A program made the position numbers and the translations under genes. This document shows positions 49,206 through 57,650 of a DNA stretch of 64,000 nucleotides, one piece after another. A model generated the notes under the pieces. The model saw only the letters and a list, made by a program, of their open reading frames with translations. It made no database searches and had not been told where the DNA came from. Origin of the DNA: Hymenobacter piscis (lineage in GTDB: Bacteria > Bacteroidota > Bacteroidia > Cytophagales > Hymenobacteraceae); contig NZ_JAHHZN010000011.1 of assembly GCF_018760735.1 (NCBI RefSeq), forward strand, positions 1 to 64,000, written 5' to 3'. How positions within the stretch are numbered: position 1 is the stretch's first letter; the number at the start of each line of letters is the position of its first letter.

Positions 49206-49883
49206 TCAGATGTTGAGGTAGCGCAACAGGGCGTCGTAGCGCTGCTGCTCATCCTCACTCGGCTCCCCGGCCCCGCTGAACTGGGCCGTAATGGAGTAGC
49301 CAAAGCGCTCCAGCGTGGCGATGATGCGGGTAATGTTGGGCGTATTGAGCTTGAGCGTAAGCCGGATGCGGTAGGGGTCGTGCTCATCCTGGGCCACGTG
49401 GGCACTCATGATTTTGGCGTTGTTTTCCTCCACGTACCGGCTGATCTGGGTCAGGGAGTAGTCGCGCTCCTCCATGGCCAGCACGATGATACCCTGCTGG
49501 CCCGTGGCCACGGGTACCCGGCCAAAAGCCGCCAGCGTGTCGCTGATGGTCACGACGCCCAGGTACTCGTGCTGGTCGTCCAGCACCGGCACGAGCTGAA
49601 TCTTGTTCTGCACGGCCAGCTCGATAATGTTGTAGAAGTGCTGGTCGCGCTGCACGTGCACATCGGCAAAGCCCAGTTGCAGGCTGCCCAGCAGGGCCCC
49701 GGTGCCTTCCTGGTCAATCAGGTCCGACTCCGTGATGAGGCCGCGGTAGAGGCGGTCCTCCAGCACGGGCAACTGCCCCACGTGGAATTCCTCCAGCCAG
49801 CGGGCCGCCTTCTCCGTGGAGTCCGTGACCTTGAGCGGGGGAACCATCTGGTTCAGTAAATCTTCAGCGAGGATGGAGTTCAT
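49206..49883 (-). CDS. CBS-domain protein with C-terminal ACT-like domain
   Basis: A 225-residue protein. Two CBS units in the first 130 residues (MVPPLKVTDSTEKAARWLEEFHVGQLPVLED and AVQNKIQLVPVLDDQHEYLGVVTISDTL), which bind adenine nucleotides, then an ACT-like part (GIIVLAMEERDYSLTQISRYVEENNAKIMSAHV). The start at 49883 (MNSILAEDLLNQMV) is better than an ATG 11 codons upstream. Likely a cytoplasmic sensor; the same gene order next to nadK is common in this phylum. Target unknown. Confidence 0.85.
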   Translation of the reverse strand: MNSILAEDLLNQMVPPLKVTDSTEKAARWLEEFHVGQLPVLEDRLYRGLITESDLIDQEGTGALLGSLQLGFADVHVQRDQHFYNIIELAVQNKIQLVPVLDDQHEYLGVVTISDTLAAFGRVPVATGQQGIIVLAMEERDYSLTQISRYVEENNAKIMSAHVAQDEHDPYRIRLTLKLNTPNITRIIATLERFGYSITAQFSGAGEPSEDEQQRYDALLRYLNI

Positions 49884-50021
49884 CGGAGAATCGGCAGAAA
49901 ACAGGTCGGGAAGCAAATTGCTGAGCCGTATAAGTCGCGGTTCCGCAGAAAGTTTTACGCAGGTAGCTAGTAGAGTGGCCGAACCGGTTGAATAGTTGCA
50001 CCCGCTCCTGGAAGCCCCCCG

Positions 50022-50798
50022 CTACGAGGTGACGGCCCCGGGGCAACGCGCCATGAACTGCAGCAGCAGGGCATTGAAGGCGCGGGGCCGCTCCATCATG
50101 GGCGCGTGCCCGCAGTGGTCAAGGAAGCGCAGCTCGGAGTTGGGCAGCAGCCGGTGAAACTCGTGGGCCACTACCGGCGGCGTGATGGTATCATTGAGGC
50201 CCCAGACCAGCAGGGTGGGCGCACTGATTTTGTGCAGCTCCTTGGCCAGGTTGTGGCGCTGGGCCGAGCGGGCGATGCTGATAATGCGCAGGCACTTGGC
50301 GTTGGAATTGGTGACGTTGAACACCTCATCCACCAGTTCCTTGGTAGCCACGGCGGGGTCGTAGAAGGTGTAGGCCACGCGCTCCTGCACGAAACCGTAA
50401 TTGCCGCGCTTGGGGAAGGAGCCGCCCATACCGTCTTCGAACAGGCCGCTGCTGCCGGTAAGCACCAGCCGCGACACGCGGGCCGGGTTCCGGAGCGCGT
50501 ACACCAGCGCGATGTGGCCGCCGAGCGAGTTGCCCAGCACCGCGCAGGGTTCCGTCAGGCCGATTTCGGCCAGAAACTCCTCCACAAAGCTCACCAGGCC
50601 CGGCACGCCGGCCTTGAGCAGGGGCATCTCGTAGATGGGCAGCAGCGGAATGATGACGCGGTAGCGGGGGCTGAACTCGGCTACCACGTCTTCCCAGTTG
50701 CTGAGGGCCCCGAACAGGCCGTGCAGCAGCAGCAGCACCTCGCCGGTGCCCTCATCTACGTATTGGAAGTCGTTTTTCTCCTGAATCTGCAACGCCAT
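50022..50798 (-). CDS. Alpha/beta hydrolase
   Basis: A 258-residue hydrolase. The nucleophile is the Ser of AVLGNSLGGHIAL near residue 98, the acid is likely the Asp of LLVWGLNDTITPP and the base is the His of DHCGHAPM. HGLFGALSNW is the oxyanion loop. The fold is close to the carboxylesterase/menH group; the substrate is unknown. Its start lies inside the end of the pabA-like gene. Confidence 0.85.
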   Translation of the reverse strand: MALQIQEKNDFQYVDEGTGEVLLLLHGLFGALSNWEDVVAEFSPRYRVIIPLLPIYEMPLLKAGVPGLVSFVEEFLAEIGLTEPCAVLGNSLGGHIALVYALRNPARVSRLVLTGSSGLFEDGMGGSFPKRGNYGFVQERVAYTFYDPAVATKELVDEVFNVTNSNAKCLRIISIARSAQRHNLAKELHKISAPTLLVWGLNDTITPPVVAHEFHRLLPNSELRFLDHCGHAPMMERPRAFNALLLQFMARCPGAVTS

Positions 50799-51423
50799 CT
50801 TCGCTAGAACTAAACCGGCCGGGTAGGGCTACCAGGGCGGTATGTGCAATGATACAACTCTTGACCCAATTGCCGAGCAACGCCAGTCCGTGGGGCGTGA
50901 GCAGGGCTTCGGGATGAAACTGCACCCCGTGCAGGGGCAGCCTGCGGTGGCGCAGGGCCATCAGCTCGGGCGTACCGGCCCCAGTGGTAAAGGCCAGGGC
51001 CTCCAGCACGGGCGGCAACTGTCCCACCACCAACGAATGATAGCGCGTCACCGGCATCCGGGCCGGCAACTCCTGCCAGAGCACATCGGGCGCCACCCAC
51101 GAAATTTCCGATACTTTGCCGTGCATGGGCCGCTGCCCGCGCCCAACCGGAGCCCCGAAAAACTCGGCCAAAGCCTGATGGCCGAGGCACACGCCCAGCA
51201 TGGGCAGCCGCGCGTGGAACTCCCCGATGACGGCCAGCAGGTTGCCTGCCGCCGCCGGCGTGCCCGGCCCCGGCGACAGCACCACGGCCTCGGGCGCCAG
51301 GGCCCGCAACTCCGCCAGGGGCGCGTCGTTGCGGCGCACTAGCACCTCGCACCCCAGCTGCCGCAGGTAATCCAGCAGGTTGTAGGTGAACGAGTCGAAA
51401 TTATCCAGCAGCAGCAGACGCAT
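50752..51423 (-). CDS. Aminodeoxychorismate/anthranilate synthase component 2 (glutamine amidotransferase)
   Basis: A 223-residue class I glutaminase. Start LLLLDNFDSFTYNLLDYL, nucleophile Cys in MLGVCLGHQALAEFFG near residue 79, and the catalytic His in GVQFHPEALLT near residue 168. It gives ammonia to a chorismate-binding component; no pabB or trpE is in the window. The last 30 residues (after VKSCIIAH) are outside the fold, and the downstream gene starts within them (47-nt overlap). Confidence 0.88.
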   Translation of the reverse strand: MRLLLLDNFDSFTYNLLDYLRQLGCEVLVRRNDAPLAELRALAPEAVVLSPGPGTPAAAGNLLAVIGEFHARLPMLGVCLGHQALAEFFGAPVGRGQRPMHGKVSEISWVAPDVLWQELPARMPVTRYHSLVVGQLPPVLEALAFTTGAGTPELMALRHRRLPLHGVQFHPEALLTPHGLALLGNWVKSCIIAHTALVALPGRFSSSEDGVADSGEKRLPIRR

Positions 51424-51533
51424 GATGTTAGAACTTTGTGCTTAGCTGTTAGTGCCTCGACCTCGCGACTAGCTCGCTTTACCGATTTTCCTGAACTGTC
51501 TGAGCACTACCTACAATGCACTGAGCTCTACCC

Positions 51534-52055
51534 CTAAAACACCTCCCGCACCCGGGCCAGCAGGGTGCCGGCGAAGGGTAGCACCACGCCCACGATGCTC
51601 AGGGCCAGGGGAGTGGCTTGGCGCACGTAGGGCAGCACCTGCGAATCGGCCACGAGGTGGGGCGCAATGAGCGGAAAACCCGCCGACTCCACCCCATACA
51701 GCAGCAGGCTCAAACCCAGCACCCACTTGAGCAAGCCACTGATGGCTCCACCCAGGTTGTCGAGGAAGCCCAGGGGGGTGAGGTGAACGGCCGTGCGGAT
51801 AAAGCCACTGAGCAGATGTACGCCCCAGGCAATGGCGGCAAACACCAGCACGAACGACACCAGGGGCAGCATCCCGAAGGCCTCGCCCACGTAGTGCCGC
51901 ACCAGCGGAAGGGCATCGTTGAGCAGGGCCAGCCCGCCCACCACGCCCAGCACGAAGGCCAGCAGCGTGGCAACCTCTACCACCAGCCCCCGCCGGTACC
52001 CCTGCACCGCCCCGATACCCAGCAGAAACAGCAGGAAAATATCGAAAGTAGACAT
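51534..52055 (-). CDS. CvpA-family membrane protein
   Basis: A 173-residue protein with four membrane helices (for example STFDIFLLFLLGIGAVQGYRRG and LVSFVLVFAAIAWGVHLLSG) and the Gly-rich LGFLDNLGGAISGLLKWVLG hallmark of CvpA/colicin V production proteins. In this phylum the family has a general envelope role. It is downstream of yqeY and a 27-bp hairpin. Confidence 0.9.
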   Translation of the reverse strand: MSTFDIFLLFLLGIGAVQGYRRGLVVEVATLLAFVLGVVGGLALLNDALPLVRHYVGEAFGMLPLVSFVLVFAAIAWGVHLLSGFIRTAVHLTPLGFLDNLGGAISGLLKWVLGLSLLLYGVESAGFPLIAPHLVADSQVLPYVRQATPLALSIVGVVLPFAGTLLARVREVF

Positions 52056-52063
52056 GGCGTGAA

Positions 52064-52157
52064 GGTCTGGGGGTGTGGGGGTCCGGGGATCTGGGGGACT
52101 GAGGGTCTGGGCTGATCGGCTTTCATCCCAGACCCTCAGTTCCCCAGTTCCCCAGTC
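52064..52157. repeat. Word hairpin GGTCTGGGG between yqeY and cvpA
   Basis: 52085-52111 and 52127-52153 are complementary at 25 of 27 positions, with the 14-bp perfect core ACTGAGGGTCTGGG. The left side continues with further imperfect GGTCTGGGGG words from 52064. The loop is 15 nt. The structure begins 9 nt before the cvpA start (on its minus-strand side) and ends 10 nt after the yqeY stop. Confidence 0.85.
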
Positions 52158-52166
52158 GGTCCCTAA

Positions 52167-52631
52167 CTAGAAATTGGTGTTGTTGAGCAGGTGGCTGACG
52201 GTCTGGGAAATCAGGCGGCCGTCGGCCAGGCCGGCCAGCTCGCGGGCGGCCACGCCCATTACCTTGCCCAGGTCAGAAGGGCCGGTAGCTCCCACGCGCT
52301 GGATAATGTGGACCAGCTTCTCCACCAGCTCGGCTTCCGAAAGCTGCTTGGGCAGGTATTCCTCAATGATGGCCAGCTCGTTGAGCTCTACTTCTTCGAG
52401 GTCGGAGCGGAACTGCTTGTTGTAGGTTTCGGCGGCCTCGCGGCGCTGCTTGGCCTGCTTGGTGAGCAGCTTCATTTCGGCATCGGGCGTCAGGGCCGCG
52501 CCGTGCTGGCCCTCGGCCGTTTCAGCCAGCAGAATCTGGGACTTGATGCTGCGCAGCGTGGTCAGGCGCAACTTATCCTTGGCCAGCATGGCCTGCTTGA
52601 TATCCGCGTCGATGGTTTCTTTCAGAGACAT
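52167..52631 (-). CDS. GatB/YqeY-domain protein
   Basis: A 154-residue protein, MSLKETIDADIKQAMLAKDKLRLTTLRSIKSQIL at the start, then a helical YqeY fold and SDLGKVMGVAARELAGLADGRLISQTVSHLL at the end. The same fold is found in the tail domain of GatB, where it binds tRNA. The function of the stand-alone form is not clear. Confidence 0.93.
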   Translation of the reverse strand: MSLKETIDADIKQAMLAKDKLRLTTLRSIKSQILLAETAEGQHGAALTPDAEMKLLTKQAKQRREAAETYNKQFRSDLEEVELNELAIIEEYLPKQLSEAELVEKLVHIIQRVGATGPSDLGKVMGVAARELAGLADGRLISQTVSHLLNNTNF

Positions 52632-52727
52632 ATGTCAGGGGGAAAAGGAATTAGGATGCTTAGGGTAATGGGGGGCGGCGGTCAGCTACAGCCAGAAGCT
52701 AACGGCTGCTATTTGCGCCGGAAGGGC

Positions 52728-52735
52728 CAAAATTA
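52728..52735 (-). promoter_or_regulatory. Possible -7 box of yqeY
   Basis: CAAAATTA on the plus strand is TAATTTTG on the minus strand, an exact TANNTTTG. It overlaps the stop codon of the upstream gene. No clear -33 box. Confidence 0.35.
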
Positions 52736-53788
52736 CGCCTTATTCCCGGATGCCGGGCCGCTATCGGTCAGCGCCCACTCCGCCAGGGCAGCCCGGAATT
52801 GAGTGGGGTCATCGAGATAGAGGGCCAGGCGGCTGACTTGCTGGGGGAAGCCGTAGGGGCCACGGGCGCGGCGCGGTTCCCGGAGCGTGAGCAGCAGGTT
52901 GGGCGGGGTGAGCAGCAGCCGGGCCGCATTCACGAGGCCGGGCGCAGCGGGTGGCACATCGTTGATTAACTGGCTGGCCGTAAGAGCCGCGGCGGGCAGG
53001 CGGAGCTCCCACAAAAAACCTACCCGTACTACCAGCTCGCCGGCGGCGGTGAGGCGGACCGGGCGCAGGCGTACGGCCCGCAGATGGGCCAGCAGCAGCA
53101 GCAGCCCGTAGGCGTGCAGAATGCCGCCCACTAGCGCCGCCGTAGGGCTCCAGCGCAGCAGCAGCACGTGGGCCGCCCCCATTTCTACCCCCGACAACAG
53201 GCCCACCGTGCCCAGGTAAGCCGTAAAAGCCGAGTTGCGGTAGGCCGTGAAGACCCGGTCGGTGGGGCGGCTTTCGGGGCGGGCGCGCCAGCTGAGCAGG
53301 GCGTAGTAGAAGAGACTGAGCTCGGTCACCAGCGGCGTGAGCGGGCGGCCGAACACGGCCCGGAAGGCAGTTTGCAGGTTGGCTACCAGGTCGGGATTCT
53401 CCGTAGCCGCCGCCCGGTAAGCCCGGCGCAGGCGCCGCAGATTCAGCAGGGCCAGCGCGAAGGTGAGGGCTTCGGCCGCCACCAGACCGTAGCGGGTCCA
53501 GTGCAGATAGGTTTGCTGGGCGGGCGGCAGCAGCCAGAAGCCCAGGGCCACGGCCGCCGTGAAGGCCGCCGCCACCGTACTCACGGGCAGGCGGTAGGGC
53601 CGCACCACCAGCAGGTAGAACAGCACCGGCAGGCCCACCAGCACATCGAAGCTCACGGCGGCGGGCAGCGCGGGCCGCCGCGTGAAATCAGGCTGCTGAA
53701 TCACGAACAATTCTACTCCCACCGCGGCCAGCAGCAGCAGGGCAAACCCGAACAGCGGGCGGTAACGAATGAGCGGGGTGGCAACCAT
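52733..53788 (-). CDS. Multipass membrane protein, unknown function
   Basis: About 351 residues. The start at 53788 (MVATPLIRYRP) is preferred to a TTG start 3 codons earlier. It has about six or seven hydrophobic segments in the first 250 residues and a soluble C-terminal part (VGFLWELRLPAAALTASQLI). No family recognised. It is divergent from pdxJ with an 80-nt gap. Confidence 0.7.
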   Translation of the reverse strand: MVATPLIRYRPLFGFALLLLAAVGVELFVIQQPDFTRRPALPAAVSFDVLVGLPVLFYLLVVRPYRLPVSTVAAAFTAAVALGFWLLPPAQQTYLHWTRYGLVAAEALTFALALLNLRRLRRAYRAAATENPDLVANLQTAFRAVFGRPLTPLVTELSLFYYALLSWRARPESRPTDRVFTAYRNSAFTAYLGTVGLLSGVEMGAAHVLLLRWSPTAALVGGILHAYGLLLLLAHLRAVRLRPVRLTAAGELVVRVGFLWELRLPAAALTASQLINDVPPAAPGLVNAARLLLTPPNLLLTLREPRRARGPYGFPQQVSRLALYLDDPTQFRAALAEWALTDSGPASGNKA

Positions 53789-53868
53789 CGGCTTCAACTT
53801 AAACGGCCCCGGGCTGTTCGGCTCTGTATCTTTACGACACGTACTTTCCCTTCAGCCCGCCCCCAGGT

Positions 53869-54594
53869 ATGACGAAGCTTAGCGTAAACATAAATAAAAT
53901 AGCCACCCTGCGGAACGCCCGCGGCCACAACCGCCCCGATCTGCTGCAAGCCGCCCGCGACATCGAGCGGTTTGGCGCCCAGGGTATCACGGTGCACCCC
54001 CGCCCCGATGAGCGCCACATCCGCTACCAGGACGTGCGCGACCTGAAAGCGGTAGTCACCACCGAGCTCAACGTGGAGGGCAACCCCACCCCCGATTTCC
54101 TGGACCTGGTGCGCGAAGTGCGGCCCGAGCAGGTGACGCTGGTGCCCGACGCGCCCGACGCCATTACCTCCAACGCCGGCTGGAACACGGTGCAGCACCA
54201 GGACTACCTGCGCGGCATCGTGGCCGACCTCAAAAGCCTGGGCTGCCGCGTGAGCATCTTCCTCGACCCCGTGCCCGAGCTGGTGCACGCCGCCGCCACC
54301 ACCGGCACCGACCGCATCGAGCTCTATACCGAAGACTATGCCCGCCACTACGCCGCCAACCCCGAAGCCGCCCTCCGCCCCTACCGCGACGCGGCGCTGG
54401 TAGCCCAGCAGCTGGGTCTGGGCCTGAACGCCGGCCACGACCTCGACCTCGATAACCTGGCCTACCTGCACCAGCATCTGCCCGGCCTGCAGGAAGTCAG
54501 CATCGGCCACGCCCTGATCTGCGACGCGCTTTACCTGGGCCTCGAAAACACTGTGCAGTTGTACCGGCGCTGCCTTTCGGGAATTAAAAATTAA
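53869..54594 (+). CDS. pdxJ: Pyridoxine 5'-phosphate synthase PdxJ
   Basis: A 241-residue TIM-barrel enzyme that joins 1-deoxyxylulose-5-phosphate and 3-amino-2-oxopropyl phosphate into vitamin B6. Signatures are [21 protein letters not shown] at the start (with the catalytic region), [18 protein letters not shown], and the C-terminal [21 protein letters not shown]. The last three residues and the stop codon come from the repeat arm at 54581-54598. Confidence 0.97.
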   Translation: MTKLSVNINKIATLRNARGHNRPDLLQAARDIERFGAQGITVHPRPDERHIRYQDVRDLKAVVTTELNVEGNPTPDFLDLVREVRPEQVTLVPDAPDAITSNAGWNTVQHQDYLRGIVADLKSLGCRVSIFLDPVPELVHAAATTGTDRIELYTEDYARHYAANPEAALRPYRDAALVAQQLGLGLNAGHDLDLDNLAYLHQHLPGLQEVSIGHALICDALYLGLENTVQLYRRCLSGIKN

Positions 54595-54684
54595 AAGTGA
54601 AAAACAAAAAATGGACTCGTCGGGCTGCTGACGGATAGTCCGTTCTGCCATTCATTTTTAATGTTGAACTTTTAATTTTTAACT
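54581..54684. repeat. Word palindrome TTAAAAATTAAAAGT between pdxJ and mnmH
   Basis: TTAAAAATTAAAAGT (54584-54598) and its exact reverse complement (54668-54682) are the core of two arms. Inner pairs ATGG/CCAT (54611-54614 with 54648-54651) and GGACT/AGTCC (54613-54617 with 54637-54641) continue the stem inward. The left arm includes the pdxJ stop codon (TAA at 54592-54594); the right arm ends 9 nt before the mnmH start. Confidence 0.85.
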
Positions 54685-54690
54685 CAACAA

Positions 54691-55722
54691 ATGCCCCGCC
54701 TTTCCCTGCCCGATTTCCTGCGCCACCCCGCCGACGTACCCATTCTCGACGTGCGGGCGCCGGTGGAGTACGCGCAGGGGCACATTCCGGGGGCGGTGAG
54801 CTTTCCGCTGTTTTCCGACGAGGAGCGGGCCCGCATCGGGACTACTTACAAGCAGCAGAGCCAGGACAAGGCCGTGCTGCTGGGGCTGGATTTCTTCGGG
54901 CCCAAGATGAGTCAGTTCGTGAAGCAGGCCCGCAAGCTGGCTCCGCACCAGCGGGTGCGCCTGCACTGCTGGCGGGGCGGCATGCGCTCCGGGGCGGTGC
55001 AGTGGCTGCTGGAGCTGGCCGGCTTCGACGTACAGCTGCTCGACCACGGCTACAAGGATTACCGCCGCTGGGCCCTGGCTGAATTCGACCGGCCCCGGCC
55101 GCTGTGGGTGCTGGGCGGCCTCACCGGCTCGGGCAAAACCGACGTACTCCACGCCCTGCCCCCCCACCAGCAGCCGGTTATCGACCTGGAAGGGCTGGCC
55201 GCCCACAAGGGCTCGGCCTTCGGCAGCATCGGGCAGCCGGAGCAACCCACCCAGGAGCAGTTCGAGAACGAGCTGGCCCTTTTGCTGACCGCCACGCCCG
55301 CTGATGCGCCCATCTGGCTCGAAGATGAGAGCCGGACCATTGGGCGCATTTCGGTGCCGGGCGGGCTCTTTGAGCAGATGCGCACGGCCCCGCTGGTGGT
55401 GCTGGAAATTCCGCGCGGAGTGCGGGTGCGCAAGCTGGCCGACGAGTACGGGCGCGAAGACCCCGCCGCCCTGGCCGGTTCCATTTTGCGCATCCGCAAG
55501 CGCCTGGGCGGCCTGGCTACCAAGGACGCGCTGGCCGCCATCGGGGAAAGCGACATGGAGAAAATGGTGAGTCTCGTGCTCGACTACTACGACAAAACCT
55601 ACTCCCACGGCCTCGACGGCCGCCCCTTCGTAACCGTCGCCTCCGATACCTGCGACCCGCTGGTGAATGCCGAGCTGGTGCTGCGGGCGGCCCAGGCAGC
55701 ATTTCCCGCTCCCATACGTTGA
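54691..55722 (+). CDS. mnmH: tRNA 2-selenouridine synthase MnmH (SelU)
   Basis: A 343-residue protein with an N-terminal rhodanese domain (catalytic Cys93 in LHCWRGGMRSG) and a P-loop domain (GGLTGSGKT, about residues 142-150). It replaces sulfur by selenium in 2-thiouridine of tRNA, using selenophosphate from SelD. selD follows with a 42-nt gap, which supports the assignment strongly. Confidence 0.95.
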   Translation: MPRLSLPDFLRHPADVPILDVRAPVEYAQGHIPGAVSFPLFSDEERARIGTTYKQQSQDKAVLLGLDFFGPKMSQFVKQARKLAPHQRVRLHCWRGGMRSGAVQWLLELAGFDVQLLDHGYKDYRRWALAEFDRPRPLWVLGGLTGSGKTDVLHALPPHQQPVIDLEGLAAHKGSAFGSIGQPEQPTQEQFENELALLLTATPADAPIWLEDESRTIGRISVPGGLFEQMRTAPLVVLEIPRGVRVRKLADEYGREDPAALAGSILRIRKRLGGLATKDALAAIGESDMEKMVSLVLDYYDKTYSHGLDGRPFVTVASDTCDPLVNAELVLRAAQAAFPAPIR

Positions 55723-55764
55723 ATAGCTCCGCGCTCCTCTGCGGGAACCCTCACTCCGACCAAC

Positions 55765-56811
55765 ATGACCGAAACCGACGACATCCGCCTCACCCAGTAC
55801 AGCCACGGCGCGGGCTGCGGCTGCAAAATTGCCCCCAAGGTCCTCGACCAGATTCTGCACACCAGCCTGCCCCAGCCCGCCCACGACAAGCTGCTGGTGG
55901 GCAACGCCTCCCGCGACGACGCGGCCGTGTACGACATCGGGGGCGGCCAGGCCATCATCAGCACCACCGACTTCTTCATGCCCATCGTCGATGACGCCTA
56001 CGATTTCGGGCGCATTGCCTCGGCCAACGCCATTTCCGACGTGTACGCCATGGGCGGCCGGCCCGTCATGGCCATTGCCGTGCTGGGCTGGCCCATCGAT
56101 AAACTCTCGCCCGAAGTGGCCCGCCGCGTGATTGAGGGCAGCCGCAGCATCTGCGCCGAGGCGGGCATTCCGCTGGCCGGCGGCCACAGCATCGACTCGC
56201 CCGAGCCCATTTTCGGGCTGGCCGTGACGGGGCTGCTCGACATTAAGAACCTCAAGCAGAACGACACGGCTACGGCCGGCTGCGAGCTGTACCTGACCAA
56301 GCCCCTGGGCGTGGGCATGCTCACCACGGCCCAGAAAAAGGGCATTCTGCGGCCCGAGGATGCCCAGCTGGCGCCCCAGAGCATGATGCGCCTGAACAAG
56401 ATCGGGGCCGAGCTGGGCCAGCTGGAAGCCGTGCGGGCCATGACCGACGTGACGGGCTTCGGCCTGCTGGGCCACCTCTCGGAAGTGTGCGAGGGCAGCA
56501 ACCTGACCGCCGAAATCGAGTTCGGTAAGGTGCCGCTGATTCCGGAAGCCGCGCCGTATTACGCCCAGAAGTCGATTCCGGGCGGCACGGTACGAAACTG
56601 GGATTCCTACGGCCACAAAATCGGGCCCGTGACCGATGAACAGCGGGCCTGGCTCTGCGACCCGCAGACTTCCGGCGGCCTGCTCGTGTGCGTGGATCCT
56701 GCCGGCCGCGACGCCGTGCGGGCCGTGTTCGAGCAGCACGGCCTGGCCCTGGAGCCCTTCGGAACCCTGCGGGCGCACGACGCCGGGGAGCCCTGGATTC
56801 TGGTCCGTTAG
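55765..56811 (+). CDS. selD: Selenide, water dikinase SelD
   Basis: A 348-residue enzyme that makes selenophosphate from selenide and ATP. Catalytic Cys18 and Lys21 are in AGCGCK, a Cys-type enzyme, not a selenocysteine one. ATP-binding Asp motifs ([34 protein letters not shown]) and [12 protein letters not shown] are present. With mnmH as its only visible partner the pair points to selenouridine in tRNA; no selenocysteine genes (selA, selB, selC) are in the window. Confidence 0.97.
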   Translation: MTETDDIRLTQYSHGAGCGCKIAPKVLDQILHTSLPQPAHDKLLVGNASRDDAAVYDIGGGQAIISTTDFFMPIVDDAYDFGRIASANAISDVYAMGGRPVMAIAVLGWPIDKLSPEVARRVIEGSRSICAEAGIPLAGGHSIDSPEPIFGLAVTGLLDIKNLKQNDTATAGCELYLTKPLGVGMLTTAQKKGILRPEDAQLAPQSMMRLNKIGAELGQLEAVRAMTDVTGFGLLGHLSEVCEGSNLTAEIEFGKVPLIPEAAPYYAQKSIPGGTVRNWDSYGHKIGPVTDEQRAWLCDPQTSGGLLVCVDPAGRDAVRAVFEQHGLALEPFGTLRAHDAGEPWILVR

Positions 56812-56836
56812 CGCATTTTCTTTCCCGACCCTTACC

Positions 56837-56880
56837 CGGCGGCCGCCCCGGCAGAATTCCGGGCCGGCCGCCGTTCTTTT
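56837..56880 (+). terminator. Terminator of mnmH-selD
   Basis: CGGCGGCCGCCCCGG (56837-56851) pairs with 56859-56873 at 14 of 15 positions, loop of 7 nt, followed by TTCTTTT. It is only 12 nt (from the stem) before the next ATG, so the following gene must have a promoter inside or is expressed by read-through. Confidence 0.75.
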
Positions 56881-56885
56881 CTCTG

Positions 56886-57479
56886 ATGAAGCTTCTGCTC
56901 TTTCTGCGGCCCTTGCTCGAAGCCGCCGCCCTGGTGGCCGCCGTGGTGCTGGGTCTGCGGCTGCTAACCGGCCTGTTCAGCCGCAAAACCCACGTGTACC
57001 GGCTCACTTTCAGCCGGCAGCTGCGGCTGCTGTTCTGGCCCCTGCTGTGCCTGGGCGTGGGGCTGCCGTTTCTGGGGTCGTTTTTCTACGCGGGTCCGCT
57101 GGCCGTTCATGAGCTGGTGCTGCTCACGGCCCTGGCGGCGGTGGTACTGGGGTTTTCCGCACCGGCCTTTCTGCTGCACCTGCGCTACTACTTTCTGAAC
57201 CTGAACACCACCCTGGTTTTCGACCCCAAGCAGAACGTGCTGGAAGTGTACGAGGCTGGCCACCGCATCCCGTTCGGCAAGCGCGACCTGGCCCGGGTGG
57301 AGCGCGTGAGCTGCCATTCGGACCGGCTGTTCTGGAGTTCTTACCAGTACCTGCGCCTGCATCTGCATACCGGCGAAACAATTACCCTCACTTCCTTGCT
57401 CACGAGCCTGGACCCGGTAACGGAATTTCTGCGCAACACGCCCTTGGAAACCCGCCGCGCGTGGTTCTGCTGGGCATAA
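56886..57479 (+). CDS. Membrane protein with C-terminal PH-like domain, unknown function
   Basis: A 197-residue protein: MKLLLFLRPLLEAAALVAAVV as first membrane helix, then helices near LLFWPLLCLGVGLPFLGSFF and LLTALAAVVLGFSAPAFLLHL, and a C-terminal soluble part (NTTLVFDPKQNVLEVYEAG … YLRLHLHTGETITLTSLL) with a beta-rich, PH-like pattern. No family assigned. Confidence 0.72.
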   Translation: MKLLLFLRPLLEAAALVAAVVLGLRLLTGLFSRKTHVYRLTFSRQLRLLFWPLLCLGVGLPFLGSFFYAGPLAVHELVLLTALAAVVLGFSAPAFLLHLRYYFLNLNTTLVFDPKQNVLEVYEAGHRIPFGKRDLARVERVSCHSDRLFWSSYQYLRLHLHTGETITLTSLLTSLDPVTEFLRNTPLETRRAWFCWA

Positions 57480-57540
57480 CTCCGCGGCGGCGACACCTGA
57501 ATTCGGGTCAAGTGCCTGATTTACTCGTTCAAAAGGCCTA

Positions 57541-57578
57541 TTTGCCTGTTTAATACCGATTAGCGAATATTATATTTG
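57541..57578 (+). promoter_or_regulatory. Promoter of the histidine kinase gene
   Basis: An exact TANNTTTG (TATATTTG) at 57571-57578 and TTTG at 57541-57544, spacer 26 nt, somewhat long. The leader would be about 65 nt. Confidence 0.45.
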
Positions 57579-57650
57579 TTGGTTATCCTGCGGTCTGATC
57601 CTGTCCTGCCACGACGTTACCTTTTGTAGCATCGTACCCACTTGTTGCTG

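Noticed and set aside
55765..56811. Selenocysteine in SelD
   Set aside because: The active-site residue is encoded as Cys, and there is no in-frame TGA in the gene.
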